A DNA stretch of 34,825 nucleotides. It comes from Campylobacter concisus. Its GTDB lineage: Bacteria > Campylobacterota > Campylobacteria > Campylobacterales > Campylobacteraceae. A program made the translations under genes and the position numbers. Of this stretch, positions 8,374 through 17,370 are shown one piece after another. How positions within the stretch are numbered: the stretch's first letter is position 1; every line of letters starts with the position of its first letter. Location: NCBI RefSeq assembly GCF_002913745.1, contig NZ_PPCG01000079.1, positions 1 to 34,825 on the forward strand, read 5' to 3'. The notes beneath the pieces were generated by a model, which did not search any database, had not been told where the DNA came from, and saw nothing but the letters and a program-made list of their open reading frames with translations.

Positions 8374-9957
8374 CTACATCCTATCTTTAGCTGTGATTCC
8401 CATTATATTAAATGCTGTTTTTATCGAAACAGCAACGACTGCAAAGACTTTTAGTAAGCTATCTTCATTTTCATTTCCAACCACGCGGTTTTCATTATAA
8501 AATTTATGAAAGCTAGCAGCCAGCGACTTTAGATAGTCTGGTATCTTTTGAAGCTGCCTTGAAGCAAAAGCATCCTCTAAAATTTCAGGCAATATCAGTG
8601 CTTCAAAAAGTAAATTTTTAGCATTTTCGTCCAGGCACTCAAAGTCCGCATTTATCACATCACTAACGCTTTTTCCAGCCTTTGCAAAGACCTGATTTAT
8701 CCTGGCGTGAGCGTAGTTTATATAAAAGATAGGGTTTGAACTATCCTCTTTTTTAAGCTCATCCACGTCAAATTCCAAACTGCTCGTGTTTGCCTTGCTT
8801 ATAAAGATAAATCTAAGCGCCTCAGCACCGATCTCACTCGCGATATCGCTCATAAGCACCGCATTGCCAGCGCGCTTGCTCATTTTATATGGCTTGCCCT
8901 CTTTTAGCAGGCTAACCATCTGCATAAGTATCACTTCAAGCTTGTTTTCATCGTAACCAAGGAAATTTATCGCAGCCTTTAGCCTTGCTATATATCCGTG
9001 ATGGTCTGCACCCCAAATGTTTATATAGTGGTCAAAATTTTTCTCAAATTTAGCATTGTGATAGATGATGTCGCCAGCTAGATATGTCGGTCTGCCGTCA
9101 TTTCTCACCACAACCCTATCGTTGTCATCACCAAGTGTGGTAGAAGCGATATAGGTAGCACCATCTTTTTCATACATTTGATTTGAGCGTTTTAGCTTGT
9201 TTATAGTTGGCTCTAGGCCGTCATAAAGGGCCTTTTCGCTAGCCCAGCTCTCTATAAATATCCCAACGTCCGCCAAGTCTTTTTTGATGATCTCAAGCAC
9301 GATATCCTTGCCAAACTCAGCAAGCTCAAGGTTTCTGCTCTCGTCATAAAAAATTTCCTTGCCAAATTTCTCATTTGCAAGCTTAGCGATATCTAAAATA
9401 TAATCCCCGCGGTAATATTTCTCTGGATAGACGACGCTTTCGTTAAAAAGCAGCTCTTTAGCCGCAAGTGATATCGAAGTGCCAAGCAGATCTATTTGAT
9501 TGCCAGCATCGTTTATGTAGTATTCTGTCGAGATAGCGTAGCCAAGTCTTTTGCCAAGTCTTGCCAAAGTATCGCCATAAACTGCGCCTCTAACGTGTCC
9601 AATGTGAAGCGGCCCAGTTGGATTTGCGCTGATATATTCTATTAAATAGCTGTCTTTTTTCGCATCTTCTTTTGCAAAATTTTCACTATCTAGCAAAATT
9701 TGCTTTGAAATTTCATCTAAAAATTCGCTCTTAAGCTTGAAATTTAAGTAGCCATTTACCGCACTAGCTTCAACTATCTTGCTATCACTAAATTTATCAG
9801 CAAACTCGCTAGCTATCATAGCTGGAGACTTTTTTAGCTCTTTTGCGAGGCTAAAAAGCGGCGTCGCATAGTGGGCTAAATTTTTATCCTTTGGCTTTTC
9901 AAGCACAAATTCTCGCTCTAAAACCTTTGAAATTTCAGCTTTTACTTTATCTTTCAA
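8374..9957 (-). CDS. argS: Arginyl-tRNA synthetase
   Basis: This 527-aa class I synthetase charges tRNA-Arg. The catalytic core shows ISANPTGPLHIGHVRGAVYG with the HIGH motif, EYYINDAGNQI, WGADHHGYI and the KMSKR loop in GKPYKMSKRAGN. The C-terminal DALR anticodon domain has YINYAHARINQVFAKAG and PDYLKSLAASFHKFYNENRV. The start codon is TTG at 9955-9957. The product then lines up with the start of C. jejuni ArgS, and no nearby ATG fits better. It is the last gene of the rpsB-to-argS run and lies 9 bp after tatA. Confidence 0.96.
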   Translation of the reverse strand: MKDKVKAEISKVLEREFVLEKPKDKNLAHYATPLFSLAKELKKSPAMIASEFADKFSDSKIVEASAVNGYLNFKLKSEFLDEISKQILLDSENFAKEDAKKDSYLIEYISANPTGPLHIGHVRGAVYGDTLARLGKRLGYAISTEYYINDAGNQIDLLGTSISLAAKELLFNESVVYPEKYYRGDYILDIAKLANEKFGKEIFYDESRNLELAEFGKDIVLEIIKKDLADVGIFIESWASEKALYDGLEPTINKLKRSNQMYEKDGATYIASTTLGDDNDRVVVRNDGRPTYLAGDIIYHNAKFEKNFDHYINIWGADHHGYIARLKAAINFLGYDENKLEVILMQMVSLLKEGKPYKMSKRAGNAVLMSDIASEIGAEALRFIFISKANTSSLEFDVDELKKEDSSNPIFYINYAHARINQVFAKAGKSVSDVINADFECLDENAKNLLFEALILPEILEDAFASRQLQKIPDYLKSLAASFHKFYNENRVVGNENEDSLLKVFAVVAVSIKTAFNIMGITAKDRM

Positions 9958-9966
9958 CTCTAAAAC

Positions 9967-10188
9967 CTATGCGTTTTTAGTTGTTTCTTCTATCTTTTGA
10001 CTAGCTGCGCCCTCTTCTTTATGCTCGACTTTTTCGCTCTTTTCAGGGGTTGTGTCCTCCATCTCAGCTTTAAAAGTCTTTATGCCCTTGCCTAGTCCTT
10101 TTGCAAGCTCTGGGATCTTCTTTGCTCCAAAAAGCAATACAATGATCGCTAAAACGATCAACCAGTGGCCAATACTAAAAGAACCCAT
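9967..10188 (-). CDS. tatA: Sec-independent translocase subunit TatA
   Basis: A 73-aa protein with the TatA/E architecture. There is a short N-terminal membrane helix (about residues 7-22, [20 protein letters not shown]), the [20 protein letters not shown] hinge and amphipathic helix, and a charged, disordered tail. TatA oligomers form the pore of the twin-arginine pathway that exports folded proteins. No tatB or tatC lies nearby. The ATG at 10188 has AAGGAG upstream. The gene sits between gmk and argS, as in C. jejuni. Confidence 0.95.
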   Translation of the reverse strand: MGSFSIGHWLIVLAIIVLLFGAKKIPELAKGLGKGIKTFKAEMEDTTPEKSEKVEHKEEGAASQKIEETTKNA

Positions 10189-10239
10189 CTTTTCTCCTTA
10201 TCAAATTTTCTCAAAATATTATCATAAATTCCTGAATTT

Positions 10240-10851
10240 CTAACAATCTATCCACTCGTCGATGACATTTCTTAAGTTTATCTTAGCACTTTTTAATCTC
10301 ATTGCTCGAAGGATTGATTTTAGCCCTTTATAACTCTTTTCTATATCATCATTTACTAAAAAATAATCATACTCTAAAATATGCTCCATCTCGCCAACTG
10401 CGTTCATTAAGCGATTTTCTATCGTCTCATCACTATCTGTTCCGCGGTTTTTCAAGCGCCTTTTTAGCTCTTTTTTATTCGCAGTTGTGATAAAAACTGA
10501 AGTGATGTAGCTTTTAAATTTCTCAAGTGCGATGTGAAAACCCTGCACATCGATGTCAAATATCACTATCTTACCAGCTTCAAGTGCTGCTAAAACTGGT
10601 TTTAAACTCGTGCCATAGTAGTTTTTATGCACCTGTGCCCACTCTAAAAACTCGCCTTTTTCTATGCCGCTTTTAAATTCATCTTCTTTTATAAAATAAT
10701 AATCCACCCCATCAACTTCGCCTTCTCTTTTGGCTCTTGTTGTGCTTGAGATAGAAAAATATAGGTCTTTCTCCTCCTTTAAAAGACGGCCCAAAAGCGT
10801 GCTTTTGCCGCTTCCACTAGGTCCCGAAACTACTAAAATTTGTCCTTGCAA
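10240..10851 (-). CDS. gmk: Guanylate kinase
   Basis: A 203-aa P-loop kinase that converts GMP to GDP with ATP. The P-loop GPSGSGKST lies at residues 10-18. The GMP-binding segment has SISSTTRAKREGEVDGVDYY and FLEWAQVHKNYYGT, and IVIFDIDVQG is the Walker B region. Start is TTG at 10849-10851, directly adjoining the stop of the upstream acidic-protein gene, with GAGGAAAA as the ribosome binding site inside that gene. This arrangement suggests translational coupling. Confidence 0.95.
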   Translation of the reverse strand: MQGQILVVSGPSGSGKSTLLGRLLKEEKDLYFSISSTTRAKREGEVDGVDYYFIKEDEFKSGIEKGEFLEWAQVHKNYYGTSLKPVLAALEAGKIVIFDIDVQGFHIALEKFKSYITSVFITTANKKELKRRLKNRGTDSDETIENRLMNAVGEMEHILEYDYFLVNDDIEKSYKGLKSILRAMRLKSAKINLRNVIDEWIDC

Positions 10852-12414
10852 CTACTTTTCCTCGAAACTTATATTTATCTTGATGTTCATATCTTTTAGC
10901 ACATCTCTTAGCGAGCTTTCATTTAGCGACTCATGGACGTGTTTTGTGATATTTTTAGTTAGCTCTTCTTTGTAGTCCTCTTTTGCATCATTTTTTGAGC
11001 TTATTTGAGGCATATCCTTTAGTCCAAATGCCGCTAACATCGTGTTTTCATCTATATCATCTATCGATGCCGCGTCAAAATTTAACTCACTTAGTGCCGC
11101 GTCTTTACTATCATCTTGCGCGTTTTCTTCTTGAGTATTTTCTTCTTCAAAAGTTTCATCCACAAGGCCTAGATCTTCTTTGGCTTCTGGCTCGCTCACA
11201 TCTTCTAGCTCTTCTACTGGCATCTCACTAGAAGCGTTCTCGCTAGACTCTAAATTTTCTAGCTCTTCACTTGAAATTTCATCCAAAGCCTCTTCTTCTA
11301 TATCTTCTTCTACTTTTTCATCATCTACTTGAATTTGCTCTTCATCAGCATTAGAAGTCTCATCTAAATTCTCATCATTTTTAGACTCATCTTCTAAATT
11401 TAGCTCATTTTCAAGGCTATCTTCATCATCAAATTTAGCTAGCTCGTCTATATTTAGCTCTTCTTGCTCTAAATTTTGAACATCTAGCTCAGTATCCTCT
11501 AAATTTTTATTTTCCTCATCAGCCTCTTCACTATTTAGCTCTTCATTAAGCAAATCAATCTCACTAAGCTCTTTTTTGCTTTGACTAATATCATCTAGCT
11601 CTTCATCATTCTCATCTATTTTTAAATTTTGTATATTTTGCTCAACGATCTTTTCAAGCTCATCTCTAGCTTCTTCATCTACTGGGCTGCTCTCGTCCAT
11701 ATTTTCTATCTCATCAACAAGTGCGCTAAGATCCCCAAAATCACTGCTTAATCCATCTTCGATAGTTTCTTCTACTTTTGGCGTTTTACTAGATTCATCA
11801 TCTACATTTTCATTGGCTGCTTCAGTTTCTTCACTATTTTCGTCAATTAGCTCAGTATCATCCTCGTCCAAACTGATCTCTTCATCTTCTAAATCTCCAA
11901 CACTAGAATCTTCTAAGTGCTCTTTTAAAAATTCATCATTTAAAACATTATCATCTAATTTTTCGGTTTCATCTTCTTTTGCTAAATTTTCAAAATCTGT
12001 GTCAATTTCTGGCAACTCAAAATTTTGTAGTTCTTCATAATTTTCATCAATATGTTCAAAATCATCGAAGTTTGCGGAATCATCAAGTCCTAGTTCAGCC
12101 TTTGTATCATCACCAGCCACATTAACCGCCCTACTTTCTTCAAATAAATTTATAAATTCGGTAGGGAGGAATGGCTTTTCAAGCATAATGTCAGCAAAAT
12201 CAGGCTTTATGCCGCCTCTTGGGGCTAGATACATCACTTTTTGGTCAAATTTTACATCAGCGCTCTCCATATCGCTGTCAATAATAATATAGTCAAATTC
12301 ACCACTTACTGCATTAACATCATCAAATTCTACATACTCTACACTTATTTTATTTAGACTTAGTGTTATGAGACGTGAAACTGCTGGATTTTTGTTTACG
12401 AGCGCGACTTTCAT
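10852..12414 (-). CDS. Highly acidic protein with an N-terminal pseudo-receiver-like domain
   Basis: A 520-aa protein equivalent in position to the C. jejuni 'highly acidic protein' Cj1178c. Residues 1-93 follow the pattern of a response-regulator receiver. Strand 1 is KVALVNKNPAVSRLI, where the usual acidic pair is replaced by Asn7-Lys8. YIIIDSDME places Asp46 at the phosphoacceptor position, and LEKPFLPTEF supplies the Lys80-Pro81 pair. Residues about 100-450 are dominated by Asp and Glu with scattered hydrophobics, probably disordered. A more ordered C-terminal 80 residues ends in NINISFEEK-like sequence (KINISFEEK). Start is the ATG at 12414 with AAGGAGGG upstream; an upstream ATG in frame (12432) lacks one. 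Function is unknown. The neighbouring fliR and the receiver-like fold hint at flagellar or polar signalling (inference). Confidence 0.8.
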   Translation of the reverse strand: MKVALVNKNPAVSRLITLSLNKISVEYVEFDDVNAVSGEFDYIIIDSDMESADVKFDQKVMYLAPRGGIKPDFADIMLEKPFLPTEFINLFEESRAVNVAGDDTKAELGLDDSANFDDFEHIDENYEELQNFELPEIDTDFENLAKEDETEKLDDNVLNDEFLKEHLEDSSVGDLEDEEISLDEDDTELIDENSEETEAANENVDDESSKTPKVEETIEDGLSSDFGDLSALVDEIENMDESSPVDEEARDELEKIVEQNIQNLKIDENDEELDDISQSKKELSEIDLLNEELNSEEADEENKNLEDTELDVQNLEQEELNIDELAKFDDEDSLENELNLEDESKNDENLDETSNADEEQIQVDDEKVEEDIEEEALDEISSEELENLESSENASSEMPVEELEDVSEPEAKEDLGLVDETFEEENTQEENAQDDSKDAALSELNFDAASIDDIDENTMLAAFGLKDMPQISSKNDAKEDYKEELTKNITKHVHESLNESSLRDVLKDMNIKINISFEEK

Positions 12415-12471
12415 AATCCCTCCTTGAAGCACTTGAAGCTGTATTTTATGATAAATTTCATTGCTATTTTC

Positions 12472-13233
12472 TTAAAAAAATAGAGCCGGCAGATCATTTA
12501 TCACTTTTAAAAGTAGGTCGCTAATTATCTTCATAATGCCTGCTAAAATGGCTATCAAAACAGAAAATCCGATCGTCACTTTGATAGGATAGCCGATGAC
12601 TAGTAGGTTAAACTGCGGCATCGTCTTCATGAGCATGCCAAAGATAGAGTCTGAGAGCAAAGAGAGGGAGATGATGGGAAATGACATGATAAAGCCAAAC
12701 ATAAACAAATTTGTAAATAAATTTATCGCATAGCTCATGATGCCAGGGCGTGGATAAAAATCGCCAAGCGGCACAACAGCAAGCGAGCTAGCGTAAAACT
12801 GAAGGAGCAAATGGTGACCGTCAAATGCTAGAAATGTTAGTAGCGCGATAAAATTTATAAGGTTTGCAATGACTGGAGAGTTTGTGCCAGTTTGCGGATC
12901 AAGCACCGACGCCATCGAAAAGCCCATGACCATCGATATTTGCTCGCCTGCCATTTGAAGTGTGGCAAAGATGATGGTTAGCATAAGACCTGCACTTAGA
13001 CCCAGCATAACCTCGCCTAATATCTCGCCGATTAAGAAATTTATAGAGTTTTCATGAGCTTTTGAGATGGGAAATAGCACGACGCAAAGGACAAAGACTA
13101 AAAGCGTTTTTACGCTAAGAGGAATTTGATTGTGTGAATAAAATGGAAAAAAGACGATGAGACCGCTTAGGCGTGCAAACAAAAGCATAAAAACTATTGT
13201 CTTATCAGCTCCAAAAAATTCTACTAGTTCCAT
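12472..13233 (-). CDS. fliR: Flagellar export apparatus protein FliR
   Basis: FliR is an integral membrane component of the flagellar type III export gate, with FliP and FliQ. The 253-aa product has about six hydrophobic segments, an N-terminal LLFARLSGLIVFFPF, and the conserved GEILGEVMLGLSAG. MAGEQISMVMGFSMASVLDP is the family's most recognisable motif. Start is the ATG at 13233. The gene stands apart from other flagellar genes between a lolD-like ATPase and the acidic protein, the same setting as Cj1179c. No sigma-54 or sigma-28 promoter was recognised upstream. Confidence 0.95.
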   Translation of the reverse strand: MELVEFFGADKTIVFMLLFARLSGLIVFFPFYSHNQIPLSVKTLLVFVLCVVLFPISKAHENSINFLIGEILGEVMLGLSAGLMLTIIFATLQMAGEQISMVMGFSMASVLDPQTGTNSPVIANLINFIALLTFLAFDGHHLLLQFYASSLAVVPLGDFYPRPGIMSYAINLFTNLFMFGFIMSFPIISLSLLSDSIFGMLMKTMPQFNLLVIGYPIKVTIGFSVLIAILAGIMKIISDLLLKVINDLPALFF

Positions 13234-13323
13234 TTTGCTCTTTTAAATTTTTTGCTAATTTTACAAAATTTTACTTTGTTTTTTAAATTTAAGCGGTAGT
13301 TTTTAGAAATTTGAAACTAAATT

Positions 13324-13968
13324 TTAAGAAATTTGCACAAGCTCTTTGTTCTCAAGCTTGTATGAGTTGTCGCATTTCGCGGCTAGGTCGTTGTCGTGAG
13401 TGACTAGAACAAGGGCAGCATTGTTTTCATTTATATAGTCAAACAAAACTTGCATCACTTCATTTGCCGTTTGCTTATCAAGGTTGCCTGTTGGCTCGTC
13501 TGCAAAGATGATCTTTGGCTTTTTGGTAAGCACTCTAGCGATGCTGACACGCTGCTGCTGACCGCCGCTTAGCTCGCCAACTTTTTGGTTAATAACGCTT
13601 GAAATTTTAAGCGCTTCAAGATCATTTTTTTCTATATTTTCGCCAGATAAGATGCTTGCAAGCTCGATATTTTCATAAGCGCTAAAACCTTTAAAAAGAT
13701 AGTGCGACTGGAAAATGATGCCAAAATGAAGCCTTCTAATGGCCAAAAGCTCGTTTTGAGAAAGCTCATAGATTGATCTATCTTGGTAGATGACTTCGCC
13801 AAAATTTGGCTTTAAAAGTGTTGAAAGTATGTGTAAAAGTGTTGATTTGCCACAACCGCTAACGCCTGTTATCGCGATGCTTTGTTTTTGATTGAGGGTT
13901 AAATTTATATTGTTAAAGAGCGTATAATCATACGCAAAGCCTAGATTAGACGCTCTTAAAATTTCCAT
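13324..13968 (-). CDS. ABC transporter ATP-binding protein, LolD/MacB-like
   Basis: A 214-aa stand-alone ATPase. Walker A is GVSGCGKST (about 35-43), the Q-loop is in IIFQSHYLFKGF, the signature is ELSGGQQQRVSIARVL, Walker B is IIFADEPTGNLD, and the H-loop is in VLVTHDND. The sequence is nearest to the LolD/MacB/FtsE type that drives mechanotransmission permeases. No permease gene is adjacent, so its partner is encoded elsewhere. The ATG overlaps the tsf stop codon (TAATG), implying coupled translation with EF-Ts. The gene matches Cj1180c in position. Confidence 0.9.
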   Translation of the reverse strand: MEILRASNLGFAYDYTLFNNINLTLNQKQSIAITGVSGCGKSTLLHILSTLLKPNFGEVIYQDRSIYELSQNELLAIRRLHFGIIFQSHYLFKGFSAYENIELASILSGENIEKNDLEALKISSVINQKVGELSGGQQQRVSIARVLTKKPKIIFADEPTGNLDKQTANEVMQVLFDYINENNAALVLVTHDNDLAAKCDNSYKLENKELVQIS

Positions 13969-15032
13969 TAGCCTATTTGAGCAGCAACTTCTGCAGCAAA
14001 GTCATCTACTTTTTTCTCTAAGCCTTCGCCAAGCTCGAAACGAACGTATTTTACGATCTCGATCTTGCCGCCAAGCTCTTTGCTCTTCTCTTTGATAACT
14101 TCTTCGATAGTCTTTTTATCGTCCATTACATAAAACTGACCTAAAAGTGTAAGGCGTTGGTCAAGCACTGTGTTATCAGCGTAAAATCTCTCGATCTTGC
14201 CAGGGATGATCTTGTCCCAAATTTTCTCAGGTTTGCCCTCAGCTTTTAGCTCTTCTTCGATCGCTTTTGTAGCTTTTGCAAGCTCTGCCTCACCTATCTG
14301 GCAGCGGCTAGCATACTCAGGGATGTGGTGAAGTGGTTTGCCTAGGCGTTTTAGCTCTTCATTTTCTTTTTCAAGCTCAGCGCGAAGTGCGATAAATTCT
14401 TTCTCAACAAAATCTTTATCAAGGTCTTTGTAGCTTATAACACTTGGCTTCATAGCAGCTGCATGCATACATAAATTTCTTATAAATTCAGCTGCTTTGT
14501 TTGCAACTTCAGCACTTTCGCAAGCTGCGCCGATAAGCACTCCAACGCGGCCATTTGAGTGAACATAGCCATTTACCACACCCTTGTCATCAGCGCTAAT
14601 AGTCTCAAAGCGGCGAACTACAAGGTTTTCACCGATAGTTGCGATCTGAGTTTTGAAGTATTCTTCAAATTTAACACCGTTTAAAGTGCTTGTATTTAGC
14701 TCTTCAACTGTTTTTATGCCACTTGATTGGATGTGAGCGGTTGTGTCTTTTGCAAGTGCTTGAAACTGTGGGTTTCTAGCAACAAAGTCAGTCTCAGAGT
14801 TGATCTCGCTGATAGTTGCTTTTTTGCATTTTGAGCAAACTTCAACGCTTACTAAGCCCTCACTTGCAAGGCGGTCAGCCTTTTTAGCAGCTTGACCTAG
14901 GCCCTTTTCGCGAAGGATATCAACAGCTTTTTCCATGTCGCCATTTGCTTCGCCAAGTGCCTTTTTGCAGTCCATCATGCCAGCTCCGGTTGATTCGCGG
15001 AGCTCTTTTACCATTTGTGCAGTTATTTCCAT
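13968..15032 (-). CDS. tsf: Elongation factor Ts
   Basis: EF-Ts is the nucleotide exchange factor for EF-Tu. The N-terminal UBA-like module reads MVKELRESTGAGMMDCKKAL, and the exchange motif SETDFVARN follows near residue 80. The 354-aa length is on the long side compared with E. coli (283 aa), as is usual in Campylobacterota. The extra length lies in the core and C-terminal dimerisation region. Start (ATG at 15032) and the rpsB stop overlap as TAATG, and the tsf stop overlaps the next start the same way. The operon rpsB-tsf-ABC ATPase is therefore read with two one-base overlaps. Confidence 0.97.
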   Translation of the reverse strand: MEITAQMVKELRESTGAGMMDCKKALGEANGDMEKAVDILREKGLGQAAKKADRLASEGLVSVEVCSKCKKATISEINSETDFVARNPQFQALAKDTTAHIQSSGIKTVEELNTSTLNGVKFEEYFKTQIATIGENLVVRRFETISADDKGVVNGYVHSNGRVGVLIGAACESAEVANKAAEFIRNLCMHAAAMKPSVISYKDLDKDFVEKEFIALRAELEKENEELKRLGKPLHHIPEYASRCQIGEAELAKATKAIEEELKAEGKPEKIWDKIIPGKIERFYADNTVLDQRLTLLGQFYVMDDKKTIEEVIKEKSKELGGKIEIVKYVRFELGEGLEKKVDDFAAEVAAQIG

Positions 15033-15820
15033 TACTCTTCGTCCTCGCCAAAGTCTTCTTCGCTCATAGCCTCAGCTACAACTGCGTCTTTCTCATCTTG
15101 GCTTACTTCTTCGCCAGCAGCTTGCTCGCCACCATCTTGCTCAAGAAGTGATTTGCCTTCGTTGATCGCCTCAGCCATCTCTTGGCAAAAAAGCTGAACA
15201 GAGCGGATCGCGTCATCGTTTCCTGGGATCGGATAATCAACAGCGTCAGGATCGCAGTTTGTATCGATCGGTGCTACAACTGGGATCTTTAGGCGATTTG
15301 CCTCTTGAACAGCGATCTTTTCTTTAACTGTATCAACAACAAATATCATATCAGGTAGGCTTTTCATATTGCGGATACCACCAAGAGTTGCGATAAGCTT
15401 CTCTTTTTTGCGGCGAAGCATCAAAGCCTCTTTTTTAGTTAGTAAATTTATCGAACCATCTTCTTCCATAGTCTCGATAACTTCTAGTTTGCGGATAGAC
15501 TGGCGGATAGTACCGAAGTTTGTCATCATACCACCTAACCAGCGGTGATTTACATAAGGCATTCCACATTTTTCAGCGTACTCTTTGATAGCGTCGATAG
15601 CTTGTTTTTTAGTACCAACAAATAGCACTGACTTACCTTCAGCAGCTGCGTCACGAACGATGTTGTAAGTGTAACGGAAGTAGCGGATAGTCTTTTGTAA
15701 ATCTATAATATAGATACCTTTTCTCTCGCCAAAGATAAACTTTTTCATCTTTGGGTTCCAGCGGCGTGTTTGGTGACCAAAATGTACGCCACACTCTAAT
15801 AAATCTCTCATAGTTACCAT
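15032..15820 (-). CDS. rpsB: 30S ribosomal protein S2
   Basis: S2, 262 aa, is a late-assembling protein of the small subunit. Recognisable blocks are [40 protein letters not shown] and [13 protein letters not shown]. The C-terminal tail is very acidic and longer than in E. coli. The ATG at 15820 follows AAGGAG. It heads the eight-gene run toward argS and has a promoter and about 105 nt of leader upstream. Confidence 0.97.
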   Translation of the reverse strand: MVTMRDLLECGVHFGHQTRRWNPKMKKFIFGERKGIYIIDLQKTIRYFRYTYNIVRDAAAEGKSVLFVGTKKQAIDAIKEYAEKCGMPYVNHRWLGGMMTNFGTIRQSIRKLEVIETMEEDGSINLLTKKEALMLRRKKEKLIATLGGIRNMKSLPDMIFVVDTVKEKIAVQEANRLKIPVVAPIDTNCDPDAVDYPIPGNDDAIRSVQLFCQEMAEAINEGKSLLEQDGGEQAAGEEVSQDEKDAVVAEAMSEEDFGEDEE

Positions 15821-15837
15821 GAGTTTCTCCTTGTTTT

Positions 15838-15850
15838 AGGCATTTTGCCT
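15838..15850 (-). promoter_or_regulatory. Hairpin immediately before the rpsB ribosome binding site
   Basis: AGGCA / TGCCT pair with a 3-nt loop, six bases before AAGGAG of rpsB. S2 represses its own operon through the leader in E. coli and other bacteria, so this hairpin is a candidate site, but the similarity to known S2 leaders has not been tested. Confidence 0.35.
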
Positions 15851-15931
15851 TGAATTTAGTTTTATCCTCCACGACCATTAATGCTTTCGCACAACCAAAT
15901 TTAGGATTGTCGTGTGTGAAATAAAGCTTGG

Positions 15932-15937
15932 ATTATA
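15932..15937 (-). promoter_or_regulatory. -10 box of the rpsB operon
   Basis: On the minus strand, TCAATATAATCC gives a full TATAAT, placing the transcript start near 15925 and leaving a leader of about 105 nt. The 190-bp region 15821-16010 holds no credible gene. Confidence 0.65.
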
Positions 15938-16010
15938 TTGAAACTTGGCTTTATTGAAGCTAAATTTAAAGATTTCTTTAGCTACAAATAAAGCTCAAAT
16001 TTCCATAAAT

Positions 16011-17150
16011 TTACTCGAAAAAGCCTTTTTTAACGACCTTTTCATCTTTAACGCAAAACTCGCCTTTTACGATCACGTCATATAAATTTAGCTCCTCATC
16101 AAAGACGCAAAGATCAGCGTCATTGCCAACTTTCACTTCGCCTTTTTGGCTTAAATTTAGATATCTCGCCACGTTTTTGCTCATCAAAGCCAAAGTATCT
16201 TCTATCTTTAAAATTTTATTTCTTACCAAAGCTTGCAATACCTCTAAATTTGACGCACATGAGGCACAGCCATATCCTACTAGCTCGCCATTTTCGTTAA
16301 ATTTAGGCACGCTGCCGTTGCCATCAGAGCTCATCGTTAGGCGCTCTAAATTTAGCCCATTTTCAATGCCATAAGCCACCACCTCGTGAAGTGGGGCAAA
16401 TTTACTCCCACCACTTGTGATATCGACGTTTCCGCCCATTTTTTGAAATTTCAAAGCCTCATTAAACAGGTCTTTCGTCCTAGCGCAGTGTGTCGGCGAG
16501 AAGTAATGAACTGGGAATTCGTAGTCTTTTATCACCTTAAAGACGTTGTCAAATTTCTCACTCAGCCCTCCCATGTGCATGTGAAGCACGCCACCTTTTT
16601 TAGAGACCATGCCGCCTATGCGTATCTTGCTTAGAATTTTGATGAGCTCCTCTTTTGAGACGTAGCTGCCGCGGTTATCGGTCAGCGCGATCTTTACGCC
16701 GATCACTTTGTCGATTAGTATGAGGTCCTTTGCGATGTCGCCGGTAAATGTCACACAGGGGCTTGCGTATGAGCCGGTGTGGATGAAGGTCGAGATGCCC
16801 TCAAACTCGAGCGCTTTTGCTTTGGAGTAGAGATTTTCCAGGCTTCTAGTCACACCATCAGTCCCCAAAACGCCAACAAGCGTCGTAGTGCCGTATTTTA
16901 CGATCTGACTAAGCGTGATCTCAGGCGTTCTTGAGTGATATCCAGCCTCGCCACCGCCACCCGTGATATGCACGTGCTGATCAATGAGGCCTGGAGCTAA
17001 AACCTTGCCTTTTAGATCGTAAATTTCAAGCCCTTCGATGTTAAAATTTAGCCCCTCGCCGATGGATAAAATTTTACCGCCACCTACCAAAACATCGCGC
17101 TTACCAAGAAATTTTGGCGTGTATAGATTAGCATTTTTAAGCAAAAGCAT
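16011..17150 (-). CDS. iadA: Isoaspartyl dipeptidase
   Basis: A 379-aa amidohydrolase that cleaves beta-aspartyl dipeptides left by protein damage. Metal ligands are visible: HVH in LIDQHVHITGGGGEAGYHSR near residue 60, the bridging Lys in VIGVKIALTDNRGS, His in LHMHMGG and in VHYFSPTH, and the final Asp in TMSSDGNGS. Gly-rich GGGGEAG and the SSDGNGS loop are typical of IadA rather than of dihydroorotases. Start is the ATG at 17150 with AGGAGA upstream, 10 bp after the small ORF. It is the last gene of ribE-pgeF-ORF-iadA. Confidence 0.92.
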   Translation of the reverse strand: MLLLKNANLYTPKFLGKRDVLVGGGKILSIGEGLNFNIEGLEIYDLKGKVLAPGLIDQHVHITGGGGEAGYHSRTPEITLSQIVKYGTTTLVGVLGTDGVTRSLENLYSKAKALEFEGISTFIHTGSYASPCVTFTGDIAKDLILIDKVIGVKIALTDNRGSYVSKEELIKILSKIRIGGMVSKKGGVLHMHMGGLSEKFDNVFKVIKDYEFPVHYFSPTHCARTKDLFNEALKFQKMGGNVDITSGGSKFAPLHEVVAYGIENGLNLERLTMSSDGNGSVPKFNENGELVGYGCASCASNLEVLQALVRNKILKIEDTLALMSKNVARYLNLSQKGEVKVGNDADLCVFDEELNLYDVIVKGEFCVKDEKVVKKGFFE

Positions 17151-17160
17151 ATTTTCTCCT

Positions 17161-17370
17161 TTATTTGCTAAGTTGCACTTTTTCTTCTATCTCCATTAGT
17201 TTTATGAAAATTTGCTCCACGTTTTCCCTATCCACGGCACTTAGCTCCATCTTTTTTGAGCTAAGTAGCATCTGCACAAACTCTTCATTCATAAGCTGCT
17301 CAAAGCCCAAATTTCTAGCGTTTTGAGCTATTTTTGCCGCTAGTGGATTTTTAAAGCTCTCATATCCCAT
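17161..17370 (-). CDS. Hypothetical 69-aa protein in the ribE-iadA operon
   Basis: A small cytosolic protein, mostly helical by composition: GYESFKNPLAAKIAQNARNL, then NEEFVQMLLSSKKMEL, then a heptad-like FIKLMEIEEKVQL end. No signal peptide, membrane segment or metal motif is seen, and I do not recognise a family. Its ATG (17370) lies inside the last codons of pgeF (11-bp overlap), and iadA starts 10 bp after it. The frame is therefore almost certainly translated. Confidence 0.65.
   Translation of the reverse strand: MGYESFKNPLAAKIAQNARNLGFEQLMNEEFVQMLLSSKKMELSAVDRENVEQIFIKLMEIEEKVQLSK

Noticed and set aside
8303..8500. Extension of the 54-aa ORF past its TAG
   Set aside because: The frame stays open only because it runs antisense to argS; the translated hydrophobic stretch is an artefact.
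15651..15878. Minus-strand 75-codon ORF overlapping the rpsB start
   Set aside because: It lies in a different frame across the well-supported S2 start and leader, and shows no family resemblance.
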